Shown in pieces: positions 45,309 through 56,552 of a stretch of 64,000 nucleotides of DNA. The number at the start of each line of letters is the position of its first letter. Position 1 is the first letter of the stretch. The notes beneath the pieces are model-generated. The model ran no database searches. It worked only from the letters and a program-made list of their open reading frames with translations, and was not told where the DNA came from. The position numbers were made by a program, and so were the translations under genes. Source of the DNA: Arcuatula senhousia. Lineage: Eukaryota > Mollusca > Bivalvia > Mytilida > Mytilidae. The stretch lies in the NCBI GenBank assembly GCA_963971305.1, contig OZ020303.1, positions 66,154,867 through 66,218,866 of the forward strand, read 5' to 3'.

Positions 45309-46547
45309 TTTATACGACCGCAAAATTTTTGCGATCGTATTATGCTATGGCGATGTTTTTGCGATCGTATTATGCTATGGCGATGTCGTCGTCGTCGTTG
45401 TCGTCGTCGTCGTTGTCGTCTGTAGACACTTTGGTTTCCGTGCGATAACTTGAGTTGTGGTTGACCAATTGTTATAAAATTTTGATATGATGTTTATAAC
45501 CACTAAAGGAAGGTTGGTATTGCATTTGGGGTTTCTGGCCCCTACCGTTTAAGAAAAAAGGGTCAAAAGGGGCAAAAATGGGTATATTGACAAAACGTCT
45601 GTAGAATGTTTAATTTTCATCCGATTTTGATCATTCTTTTTTTATTGTATTCCTCAATAAATTCTGTCAACAAAATGTATCAAAGGCTTTGACATATTTT
45701 GTACCGTTACATTGCTACTGGGGGTCAAAAAGGGACCACACCCAAAAAATTGACTTTTTTATTTGTTGTCCGATTTTCAAAATTTTTTTTTCATTGGAAT
45801 CCTTTTGAAAATCCCTGCTTGCGTTTTTCAATCAGATTTGCAATATCTCTTACGGTTTTTGAGAATTTAGGGGTCAAAGGGGCCAAAAACCCCATTTTTA
45901 AAAGTTTGTCATTTAAACCAAAAATTAAGTTGTAGTGTGCCTGCCAATTGTTATGAAGTTTTAATATGATGATTATATCCACTAAAGGAATGTTGGTTTT
46001 GTATTTGGGGTTTGTGGCCCCTTCTGTTTTAGAAAAAAAGGGCTAAAACGGGTGTATTGATAAACCTGTTGTAGAATTCATCATTAAATTCTATCTACTT
46101 AATGTGTCAATGATTTTGATATGTATTTCACCAGTACATTGCTACAGGGAGGCTAAAGACAGGCCACGCCCATAAAATCAACTTTTTTTATTTGTGATCC
46201 GATTTTCAAAATCTTTTTTTCATTGGATTCCTTGTGAATATTTCTGCCTTATTTTTAATCGGATTTGCAATATTTTTACTGTTTTTGAGAAATTAGGGGT
46301 CAAAGGGCCAAAATTGTATTTTAATACATGTATTTAAATAAGGCTTTTTGTATTAGATGTTGATGTAAATATAAATGTGTCAAAAATGCATTTTTAAGTC
46401 CACCACAGGATGCATGTGTCAAAAAGCTTTGTAAGTCCACCATGGGCTTCATGTGACCAAAGCAATGGACTATCCATACTGGGCCTCCAACGTACAGGGT
46501 TTAACTTGTTGCGGTCGTATCATGCTGCGCTCGGCGTAGCTTTTTAT
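45309..46547 (+). repeat. Pearl-like element, ~480-bp core, two units
   Basis: Starts TTATACGACCGCAAAATTTT. A 41-bp stretch (TTTTGCGATCGTATTATGC...) is duplicated at 45326-45384, then comes (GTC)n with GTTGTC interruptions to 45421. Two core units start near 45465 and 45945 (both with TGATATGATG-like and CACTAAAGGAA). The right end is TTGCGGTCGTATCATGCTGC, then GCTCGGCGTAGCTTTTTA. The inverted relative is at 7821-8809. Confidence 0.87.
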
Positions 46548-46734
46548 TGTACATTTCGGTTGTGCCTAAGCATATGGGTATAGTTAAACAAATAGCAAAA
46601 ACAAACCAGTGGCAGTTATCACTGTAAGTTGGTTCACTTTCCATCATAAGTTTCTGTAGTTTTCCAGCTTTAGAAAGTATCTCCTAGGCTCTGCACCATT
46701 TATTCTTCTCCATATATTGAAAAGTATGGATATT

Positions 46735-47110
46735 AAGTAATATGGCTATCCTTTGTCCTTATGGGTGCCCATCTCTCATCTGCAAGCCCTCCTAAATATC
46801 TCAATAGATTTTCAATAAGTATTTTACAAACTTATTGACATAATGAAGATATTCACCTCTCATTTTAGAAATTATATTGGATGAATTATTCATGGTATTG
46901 GTCATTAGATTACATTAGGTACCAATTTCTTATCTGTAACTCCTTCTTAACGCCTCAGTGGATTTTCATAAAGTAAACCATTGGAATATTTTTTTTCTAG
47001 TTTGATATAATAAGTTTTACTCTTCTTTTGTTTATTTGTTGTTTTTTTTGGCATATAAAAGAAAGTGCATATATCATACCCTGCTAATATAAAAGCAACC
47101 CTTTTTTTCA
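46735..47110 (-). repeat. Eroded, inverted relative of the 174-bp-core element
   Basis: GGGTGCCCATCTCTCATCTGC and CTCCTAAATATCTCAATAGA match the reverse complement of the 6423-7730 unit (CTCTTATCCGCAACTGCTCC, CCTTGATGGATTTTCATG). About two units can be made out. Confidence 0.5.
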
Positions 47111-47591
47111 TTTTTACAGCCCTCTAGATGAAGTTGCGTAGCATGATTTTGCACTAAAGTAAAAGAATTCTTGTTTGTTAATTGACATTACCATTTATAG
47201 CTAATTAACATTGTTATTAAATGTAGGTGCTCACTCAGGACTGTTATTGTTAACTGTGATTATCTTCAGATTTATATTGTGCTGTTATTGCTAGAATGAA
47301 TAAAATTCTTTTTTAACTGTTTTGTTGAATATCTTATGATTTGACATATGCATGGCTGGCACAAATTTTGAGAATAGATTTAAGGTATACCCATATGGTG
47401 TTAGTTGTACAAAATTGGTGCCCCTTTTTCAACCTAAATTGGACACTTGTATGTAATTATGTTTGTCTGTTCCCTGCCCAAGGTTGATGGTTTCCTTAAA
47501 TTCCTCTATTCAATGTACAAAATTTATTAAATGTATAAAATTTTGAGATCACTTGAGTGTAGTGAAGCATCCTGGCCAAAAACAAGTTATG

Positions 47592-48043
47592 CTGTGAGTT
47601 AGCTCACAAAAGTATACCCCTCACTTCATATTTGGACTTCATACTGCAAAACCATGTCCAATTATCTCTCCTGAATGATATCTTGGAGCTATGAAAATTC
47701 TTCATGCACATCTACATATGATGCACTTTGTTCAAATATAGTTTCATCAAAATCTGTTGAGCTGTTTAGGAGGTGTTGCGATCACAGGGTCTCCCATTGA
47801 ATGCTGTATTTAAAAAGTCTAAGTCCAGTTACATGTACCTCCCCTGAATGAAGTCACAAGTGCGATAAAAATTCTTCAAGCACATCTACATAATATGATG
47901 TACTTTCTTTCATGAAAAGTTTCAAAATCTGTCCAACGGTTTAGGAAAAGGGCTTACCAGTTATGTGGACAGACAGACAGACAGACAGACAGGGTGTTTC
48001 ATATATATGTATACCCCCCACAAACTTTGTTTGCGGGGGGCAA
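47592..48043 (+). repeat. Pearl-like element, short relative of 6423-7730
   Basis: Left palindrome GTGAGTTAGCTCAC followed by ATACCCCTCAC. Two diverged core units (CACATCTACAT..TGATG, then TTTCA..AATCTGT) follow, then (GACA)n at about 47970-47992. Right hairpin ACCCCCCACAAACTTTGTTTGCGGGGGGC. Confidence 0.8.
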
Positions 48044-48769
48044 TAATAAGTATGTGCCACAGAAATTATACTCACTTATGCTATAGATAGGGAAGATTAT
48101 GACCTGAATGTAATAAGATCAAACTACATTGTGTAATATATAAACAGACACACACCTAGACTATCATACAAAAAACAACTGTCAATCATAATAAAAAATG
48201 ACCACAATTCATGAAACAACAGGAAGTAAATGAGCAACAGACCTGAAATAAGTCCTGTGTATTCCTACAATCATACCATATGCTGATGCTGAATATCAAA
48301 AGGCTATACTGGGAAAATTGTTACAAAAATATTTGCCCTTACTGCCTGCTGCTGTCAAAATTCAATGACTGTTTCTGTGCATATCAAAATATAAGATGTT
48401 TACTATTGATAACTAGTCTACATGTGAGAAATCATGTAAATAGATAATACAACATGTAACAATAACCATCTTGACAACCTGACATCATAATGTGTTTCAA
48501 GTTTGTACAGTCTTTAAAGAGTAGCCAAAAAATAGCTAAACCTTTATTTTCAATAACTTAAAAGACACAGATAATTTAGAGAATTTAATAAAACAAATAT
48601 TTAATATTTCATTCATACTGACATTCAAATACAATCATACATTTTATACATTCAAATCCCTATCATATACATGTAAACACAAACACACATGGGCATCAGT
48701 AAAACACATTGTAAATAAAACCATAAGTAACTTTTCAAAGTTTCAGTTTGTATCCTTGTTATCACAGTT

Positions 48770-50154
48770 TTACTTTTTAGCTTCAAGGTTTTTAAGTTCT
48801 TTCTCCCAATCCTTCTCATACTGACCAAGATCTAATCTCTCCATCAGCTTTCCAAATTCCTGAAATAAAAAAAATATATATAAAACATGAGAAAATATGA
48901 TTCATGAACATATAAACAATATTTAGGACATGATTAATATATACATTTACACATCTTTAATAACTAATTAGGGTCTAAGAAAACCAGAAAACTCTTACTT
49001 AAACGCAGAGAAGCAGACTGGATCTAAAAAGATGCCAAGTTATATTATTCACAGGATTGCTTATGATTTAACTATTACTGTCTGAGTATTTCTTAAATAA
49101 TTGGGTGACTTTGTATAAAATTGGTAAAAGATGGACAGCCACGATAATAGTGTAATGTTTTGAACAATAAGTATTCAAAGGGAAGTAACTATGGTCAATT
49201 CATTGGTCGTGAGAAATAAAAAAAAATGTACATGTAGGTCAAGTAGGTTTCTCCTTAATTAAGCAGTAGATTGAATGATTTTTCAACTCAAATATGGTTA
49301 TTTTTTTGTTTTCAACAGGTGAACCTGGCATGAAAAAAAAGGCAATCAAGGGATGGATTAGTCATTTTAATTCACAACTTTTCTCAACAAAACATTTCTC
49401 CCATAAAATTTTAGAAAAAAAACATGTAAAATTTGAAATTGTTGTACAACTTTAGCTATTGATGGGACAAAAAAAAATATTATGTAAATACTTACAGAAT
49501 TCCCAGCAGCAGTATCTTCAGGGACAATAGCCTAAAAAATAAAGTTTATTTTTCAAGCAATATTTCAGAGACAAGAAAAGCAAAAACAAAAAACCCTTCT
49601 GATTTTAACCAAGCTTACATATTGTAAATCAGATTTATGTGAAAAAAAGAATGTGTTTGTATTATAGTGTATATGTTTTCCATGATTAACCTTCATTAGG
49701 TTCCTTGCTGCAGTTAGTATAGTCAAACTGACATCTTTTCCAAGTGTTATGAGCAAGTAGTTTTTAATTTTGTAAAGAAGTACATCATGTACATGTAGAA
49801 ACTTTGTAAAAGTCATCTTTTATTGTTGATAAAAATAGTCCTCTGCCCAAAAATACATTTCTTGCATTGGTACTCATTTGGTGAGGTGAAAAGTAAAATG
49901 ACAGATATTCAATTTTGAATTCCATAAACAAATTTATACATTGCAAATCAATTAAACAGTTACTAAATATAGTCAAAAATAAAGAATTTAATCAAGTTAA
50001 TTGTGATTTCTTCAATACATGTATATGAACATGTATAATCTAAACTTAATTTATACTGTAAACTTACATAATCTGGAAAGAAGCGCTGAATGAGAGGCTC
50101 AGATTTGTGAAAGGCAATAAACATGGCTGAAGGGAATAGTGTATACAACATAGC
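48770..50154 (-). CDS. Small protein, last three coding exons (possibly PET100-like); 5' exons not found
   Basis: Minus-strand exons 50154-50068, 49531-49496 and 48859-48770 are all phase 0 with AG/GT borders and encode 29 + 12 + 29 residues plus a stop. The sequence opens with a hydrophobic stretch, AMLYTLFPSAMFIAFHKSE, and continues LIQRFFPDY, AIVPEDTAAGNS, then a charged tail (YEKDWEKELKNLEAKK). A hydrophobic FP-x-AMF segment followed by a charged helical tail recalls PET100, the cytochrome c oxidase assembly factor. The match is short and I would not name the gene on it. AATAAA at 48548-48543 (minus) gives a roughly 220-nt 3' UTR. Upstream exon(s), probably a short N-terminus, should lie to the right of 50160 but I could not identify them. 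The 51.2-52.1 kb LINE may sit in that intron. Confidence 0.62.
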
Positions 50155-51207
50155 CTATAAAATAAAGAGAAAAATAAACATGGCTGAACTGAAAGGAATA
50201 GTGACATGAGTGACCTGTACATGTATTTTATGATGTTTTTACAATTTCTGATATTTAACCTCGTATAAAAAAATAGATATCAGAAATTGGTGTATTCTGT
50301 TCTTTATACCAGGTGTATTTAAAGTATCAGCATGATCAGAAATTGTAAAAATGTATTAAAGAAAAACAAGTCAGACATATATATTCGACATAATATGAGG
50401 CACATAAGAGATAGCTATGTAAATAAGCAAGGAACAAGGTAAAATCCTGAGAATCATAGTTTGTACCTAAGCATATGTGATTATATAGTTTTTTGTATGA
50501 ACTATGAGCCAGCAGTGTGTGACCTTTAAAAATAAAAGGTTGAGGAAATTTGAAGTTTTATATACACATTAAAACATAGTTAGCTTGAATATGCGTAAGA
50601 AAACGTAACAATGCAGGACTGATGAAGTCAATCTCAATGTCCCCATGCATGTAAAACTAAAAGACCCCTTTGTAAAGTTCAGAGTAGGCTCAATGGGGGC
50701 CGCTGCAAAGGCCACACTCGCAAACTGCTAGCTGGAGAGGGATTAACATAAGCATTAAGCTTGTTTCCCAATCCAGGAAAAATAAATATGTTTAAACTAA
50801 TCTCAATGTCACAAACAAGAGGAAGGGCAAATCTGAATCGAGTTTACATTCATTCTAACAACGACAGAACTCTTTACCCTAAATATTTCAAGTCGCATCA
50901 TCCATGGTCTCATCTTTCTTTTTTTCTTTCAGGCTACTTATGCTGATTACATAAAGAAATTTGAAAGTAAACAGAAAAGAGAAAATATTATGCAAGTTAA
51001 AAAATGGGGGTAAATATTTTGAAGGGGAATGAAACTAGCAAAAGATATCAAGATAGTTCGTCTCCATTTCTCTCGTCCCTTTTCTTTTAATCTCGTCCCT
51101 GTCTTTATCTCTGCCTTGTTTGCTCACTTGTTTGACCTTGGACATTCCAAGTTCGTTAGTTTTGTTATTAGGTTAATCCAGTAAGTTATGATTATACATG
51201 TATGCAT

Positions 51208-52102
51208 ACAAATACAAATACAAATAAAAATTTTATTAGCCAATTATGGGCCCACAAGGGGCATTTACAAATACAAACATATATGATCAGTGTACTCACA
51301 TATTATATGGAGTGACTATAAATAAAAATAGGAGTCAGTTCACATTCATGAGAATTAACAATGAAAATATTAAAAATTAAGTCACATTACAATTTAGCAG
51401 GAAGGAGCCCAAGTCATTCAGAGTTCTTATATCTTCATTATTGAAGCACCAGTAGAATTTATTAAAGTTTGATAACTGGGTGAAGTTAATATTATATTTT
51501 TGAATACTTTCAAATAATTTATTTCTGAGATCAGAAAACGTAGGACAAGAGGTAAAGAAATGGAGTTCATTTTCAATTTCATTTAAATTACATTTTTGAC
51601 AAATTCTTTCTTCTTTTTTAGTTAAGGGTTTAGTATATCGTCCAGTCTCAATGAATAATTTATGGTTGCTGGTTCTGAATCTTGCTATGCATTTTCTTAA
51701 CTCTGGTCTTTCTATAAGGTTAAGGTATTTTTCAGTTCCAAAATTGGTTTTAATTGAAAGATATGTTCTAAGTTTACCATCGTCTTTAATAAGATTGTCA
51801 CGAGTTTTATACCAGTTATCAATATATATATGTTTCATCTGGTTTTTAATTAAATGTTTAAAATAATGTTTATTTAGATGACTTGGACCCCTCTCCAAAT
51901 CAATATTTAAGATTTTTAGTAAATGTGAAAGTGATGAGTACCAGGTGTCTGCACCATTATGATGTAAATCCTTCAAATCAGAGTAGGCATCTTTTAAAAG
52001 ATCCGATGGACATGTAACAATTCTGTGCCAATAATTTAACACTGCCTTAAAATGTGTAAATGCCATAGGAATGCCATATTTCCAGAAGTATCCTCTCACC
52101 AC
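51208..52102 (-). mobile_element. 5'-truncated LINE 3' end, second copy
   Basis: A single frame (52102-51377, 241 codons) covers a LINE reverse-transcriptase C-terminal region: YWHRIVTCPSDLL, RTYLSIKTNFG, IARFRTSNHKL and the CCHC cluster CQKC-x9-H-x4-C. The same spacing occurs in the copy at 3959-5466. The 3' UTR holds AATAAAA and ends in ATTTGTATTTGTATTTGTA (minus sense) near 51210-51230. The catalytic domain is missing. Less decayed than the first copy. Confidence 0.85.
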
Positions 52103-55100
52103 TCAGAAGCATTGAAACTAAACTGAACTGGCCGAAGGCAAAAAAAGATATCTAAAACTTCAAAATGCAACTAGAACTGGAATAACTAAAAAAGCGATGA
52201 CAAAGCAATTGATACTGGTGTACAAGATGGTTGAAAGGTTGCCTGGTGCCAGCAATGCCAACCCAGAAATTCATTTAAACATGAAAAGAGAACAATAAAA
52301 CCCAAACAATAGAGTGACCCAGAAACCACAACTATAATTGTTAAGAGGGTTTGCAGAAATATCAAAGCATTAGTGATACCGACTAGCAAATACCTCAGTA
52401 CGAGCCGCAAGTTAGCTCATTCCTTGTTGAAACAAAGTTATTCACATTGAGTCACTGGGGAAGCAATCCAAACTTAAACAGTGCTTGTTCCAAAATGCAA
52501 ATAAACATTAGGGTAGGGCCCAAAAATATGGTAGGTAGGCAAGCAGGAAACAGGCATATATTTCTTTTTGCCTCACTCCGTTATATAAAAGCCAAATTGG
52601 TAGCCACGACATACCAGAAACGGAAACAGAAAAAAGTGTACGGGTCACAGGTGACAGAACTTGTCTTCAATATACATGTATTTATTCCATGATTGGACGG
52701 ATCAGTGTTGTGTAGCCGAGATAGCCTGTCTTTATCCGAAAATTAAGCACACAAGTTATCGATTTTGAAAAAAAAAAGAAAGAAAAAAAGACACGAGTAG
52801 AGTTGGCCTTTTACTACGCACTTGTTTAATGGGTACATATTATATTCAGGTCTATAATGTATCTAATGGTAGATGTTTAGTCACAGGTATTTTGCTGTTT
52901 TCTATCTCCCCAAGCAAGTAACCTTCGATTTCAATCCTGTTTGATTGGTCACTTCTTCTTTGTAACATGGATAAATATAAAACTAAGTTTAATTATCTCA
53001 GCTAAAATTTGACATTTTTGGGGGAAAGAACTCAATTAACCACTGAATCGCTTTGTGAATTAAGATGTCAAAATCTCTTTGTTCAAAACACAGCCATTCT
53101 TCTGATTGAGACATGTGCACCGGGATATTCAGGCAGGCCGTTGATGGTCGTTGATCAAAATCACTGAGCCCAAAACGCTACACTGTAGCACACTGATTAC
53201 ACTGAATGGTTCTCTCTTTGAGAAGCAACCGTCTAAGATAACTTTCTATTCATGAACCTGCGGGCAGTCCCTAGTTGGGGCTTATGGAGTAGTTTTTGAC
53301 GGGGAATTATGTCGAAGGCCTTAATTTGAGAAATCCAATTGCAATGAATATAACACAAGTTTGGCTTTGGTTGTTGATTTCTTTTTTTTTCAAGGTCTTG
53401 GATAGTACATGTACAAGTTGAATCTCGCAGAACCTTTGCTGAAGAATAATGGATGTAACTTGAATGTAGACTGTCACGAGCGTTTCATGTTAGTTTTTCT
53501 GACTTTTACTATTTTTTGTCAAAGTGGTTGATCGTTCCAGCACAATTTTATCTAAGTTACATCCTGAAAAAAAAAATATCAGCGCGAGTTTACTCCGTAT
53601 AAACTTCACCAGTGCAAGGGTTTCCTTGGCAAGTGTATATGCGAAAATCTTTATGTTAGAAGATATTACCACCCAGAAGTAATAGTAAGGGTTTTACTGC
53701 TTTAAATTGTTGTTTGAGTTATGACAGTATGATGAAAAATTAAGTAGGCTAAGTATATAGATATTATTTCTTAATTTCGATTCTATATTTCGTTCAAGAT
53801 GCAATTTGGGGGATCGAGACAAGAAGGAAAGCATTACCCAAGTTTAACTTTCAAAATCTCACTTTAATCCGGTAATCCAAATGTCTATATCGGGCATACG
53901 AAATAATTAAAACAAATTTAATAGAGATGGATCAATTTTCACAATTTGTCATAACTAAACTTATAACATCATATAACGTGTGAAAAATGTATTAAAAAAA
54001 ACAACGTTAAAAATAATTTTAACAGGAAAATTGGTGAAAAGTAATGAAATTAAAAGCAATATATTAAATAAACTGACAAGGGATATCGAACCGTGTGTTG
54101 ACATTTAGTACCCAAATGGTACAACCATGGCACGTAAAATAAATCTGAACAAATTTGTAAATAATCCTTTAAGATCTTAACAAATCTGTTCCGTTTAAAT
54201 GATTGAAATTAAAAACAAATTTAAGGTATAAAAATGATGAAGTCGTTGTGCATAATGATATTTATAAAGGGGACGTGGATTACAGATCATTACAATAACA
54301 AAACTACAAGCCATATCTATTGCATCGTTGCACAGAAGAACTGCTTGGTCAGACTTTCAATTACAAGTGCATTAACAAGCTGTTATCATGATAAAGAGAC
54401 AAATGCATGATGCAATATCGATTTACTGCCAGAGAAAATGTGAATCATGGGATAAAATGAACTAAAACAGGACATAAGTTCTTAAATCAGAGAAATGATA
54501 TTCCAAAAAAGAAATGTTTTAAAATAAGAATATGAAGCATCTTTTAAAAGTTTAATGATTTTTAACCCTTTTCTCTTTTAGTATTTTTCATTTTGACCAA
54601 AATTGAAGGGAACAACTGGGTTCATATACAACACAAGCATTTTGTACAATTTTGTTGATTTTTTAAAATCTTATTTTGTTGATGTTTCAGTTCCAGTATA
54701 GCCCCGCAGTGTAATAAAATGTAGAATAAGATGCAGGTGACAAAACCTTTAAAGTTTGAATCTATATAAAAATCTAATTTTGAAGTACAATACATTTTTA
54801 TTTCCTTATACATGTTATGTACTTTATAAAAGTTTAACAAAACTCTTGATTTTGTAACTTTCTCGAATAGTTTTGAGAAGCAACACTTATATTTACACAT
54901 CAGGGAAACACTCAAGGGTTTCATTCATAAAATCGACAATTTTCTCAGGATTTTGTGTAATAAAATGACAAAGTAGTACTGCTTCACTTCACCCGGTCTT
55001 CCAAAAAAATGCTGAACGTCGATGGCATGCAGTTTATAACTATAATATATTTTAGGGTCTAAAGAAAATCAGAGAACTTTTACTAAACTGAGAATCAGAC

Positions 55101-55327
55101 TGGATCTCAAAAGATGCAGAGTTATTAAAGATCATTAAAAACATTTACAACAAAGTCTAAATTTAAGAATAAAACAACAGTCGGGCGGTTAAGTTGTTTT
55201 CACTGCAGATTAATCTTTCCACAGGGCAATTTCAAGCACTCGTGAGGGAGTACATCAGAATTAGGCAAGGCCGCAGATGAACATGAAATTCATTTTACAT
55301 GACATGAAGTGGTGATGATCATGGGGT
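52103..55327. other. Intergenic or intronic, no gene identified
   Basis: I see no exon with family resemblance on either strand. A plus-strand stretch at about 52140-52300 (LQNATRTGITKKAM, KMVERLPGASNANPE) has a weak protein-like look but is short and stops. A segment at about 55052-55130 resembles 48968-49045 (see findings). Confidence 0.45.
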
Positions 55328-55336
55328 GAAAAAAAT

Positions 55337-56543
55337 GGCATACTGTAAAACATGGTATGGTACGGCGGTATGGTACGTGGTATGGTACGATGGTATGGTA
55401 TAAATTTTGTCACACCATGGTACGGTGGTATGGTACGATGGTATGGTATCATGGTATGGTATGAATTTTCATACCATGGTATAGAGTTGGGTATACCATA
55501 TGGTATGGTATGGATTTCAAAACTTTTTAGAAATCAAATATTGAATTAAATTACATGTTTATAATAATATTGTTTGACTATAATACAGATTAAGCACACA
55601 AAGAGGGTGTTCCTTGGGAACCTCAGAAGAATTTGTTATTTTGGTGTTGATTTTGACAAAATTGGACTGGAATACCCATTTCGTTCTCAATGGAACCCTC
55701 CCCCATTTCAATAATTTCTTGATCCAAGCATTATAGAAAATTGTGTAATATTTTAGATTCAGAATATTATTAACTTTAAGATAAGAATGAAAATTAAATT
55801 ATGTTTTGAATACATTTTTGTTTAAATGTGATTGTAATCAATACACTATTTATCAAAAGAGAAGTCTCCAGAGGATTTATTTTACATTTGTTTCATTTAA
55901 GCAATTATCTAGCACAGTATTATCAGCAACACACAGCAAAAAAGTTTATATTTAAATTGAGTTGACATTTTTATTGTTGGAATTTAGCTTGATGGTGATT
56001 AGTAGAATACAGGATTACTTTACAATAAATCTGTTAAGATAAAAAACAAACAAACCGAAAGTAGATCTTAATCTTGATCTAGCCTATGTTTTAGTCAAGT
56101 AACACATGTTTTACTGAGTAGCTTCCTATGGACATGCAACACATAAGAACAATAAAAAAGTGATTTATCATCATCATTGAGTGTAGAGATTTTACTTTAA
56201 AACCTAAACTAGATTTTTGTAAATTTCATTTAATATAACGATGCTTTATATAATAAGGCATACATACTATAGTTTAACATAATGTTAATGAAAAAAGATA
56301 TTTATATAACATGTATAGTTTAACATAATGTTAATGAAAAAAGATATTTATATAAAATGTATTTACTTTAGAAAATCCATACCATACCATAGACTTTATA
56401 CCATGGTATGAAAATTCGTACCATACCATGATACCATACCATCATACCATACCACCGTACCATGGTATGGCAAAATTTATACCATACCATCGTACCATAC
56501 CACGTACCATACCACCGTACCATACCATGTTTTACAGTATGCC
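55337..56543. mobile_element. 1.2-kb foldback element, ~170-180-bp TIRs of GGTAT-rich repeats, 9-bp target duplication
   Basis: The direct repeat GAAAAAAAT flanks it exactly (55328-55336 and 56544-56552). The left arm starts GGCATACTGTAAAACATGGT and the right arm ends with the precise inverse. Each arm is a string of GGTATGGTACG/GGTATGGTATC variants, over 90% matched. The 850-bp middle has no ORF and a 46-bp tandem duplication (56270-56355). Long TIRs of short tandem repeats and a 9-bp duplication fit a foldback/Mutator-type non-autonomous element. Frames within the arms are not genes. Confidence 0.88.
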
Positions 56544-56552
56544 GAAAAAAAT

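Noticed and set aside
49565..50151. Minus-strand frames of 60-80 codons extending past the small-protein exons
   Set aside because: They read through introns; only 50068-50154 is bounded by proper splice sites and continues in phase.
52140..52410. Weak protein-like plus-strand stretch and a hydrophobic minus frame
   Set aside because: Too short, no splice context and no recognisable family; could be an old repeat.
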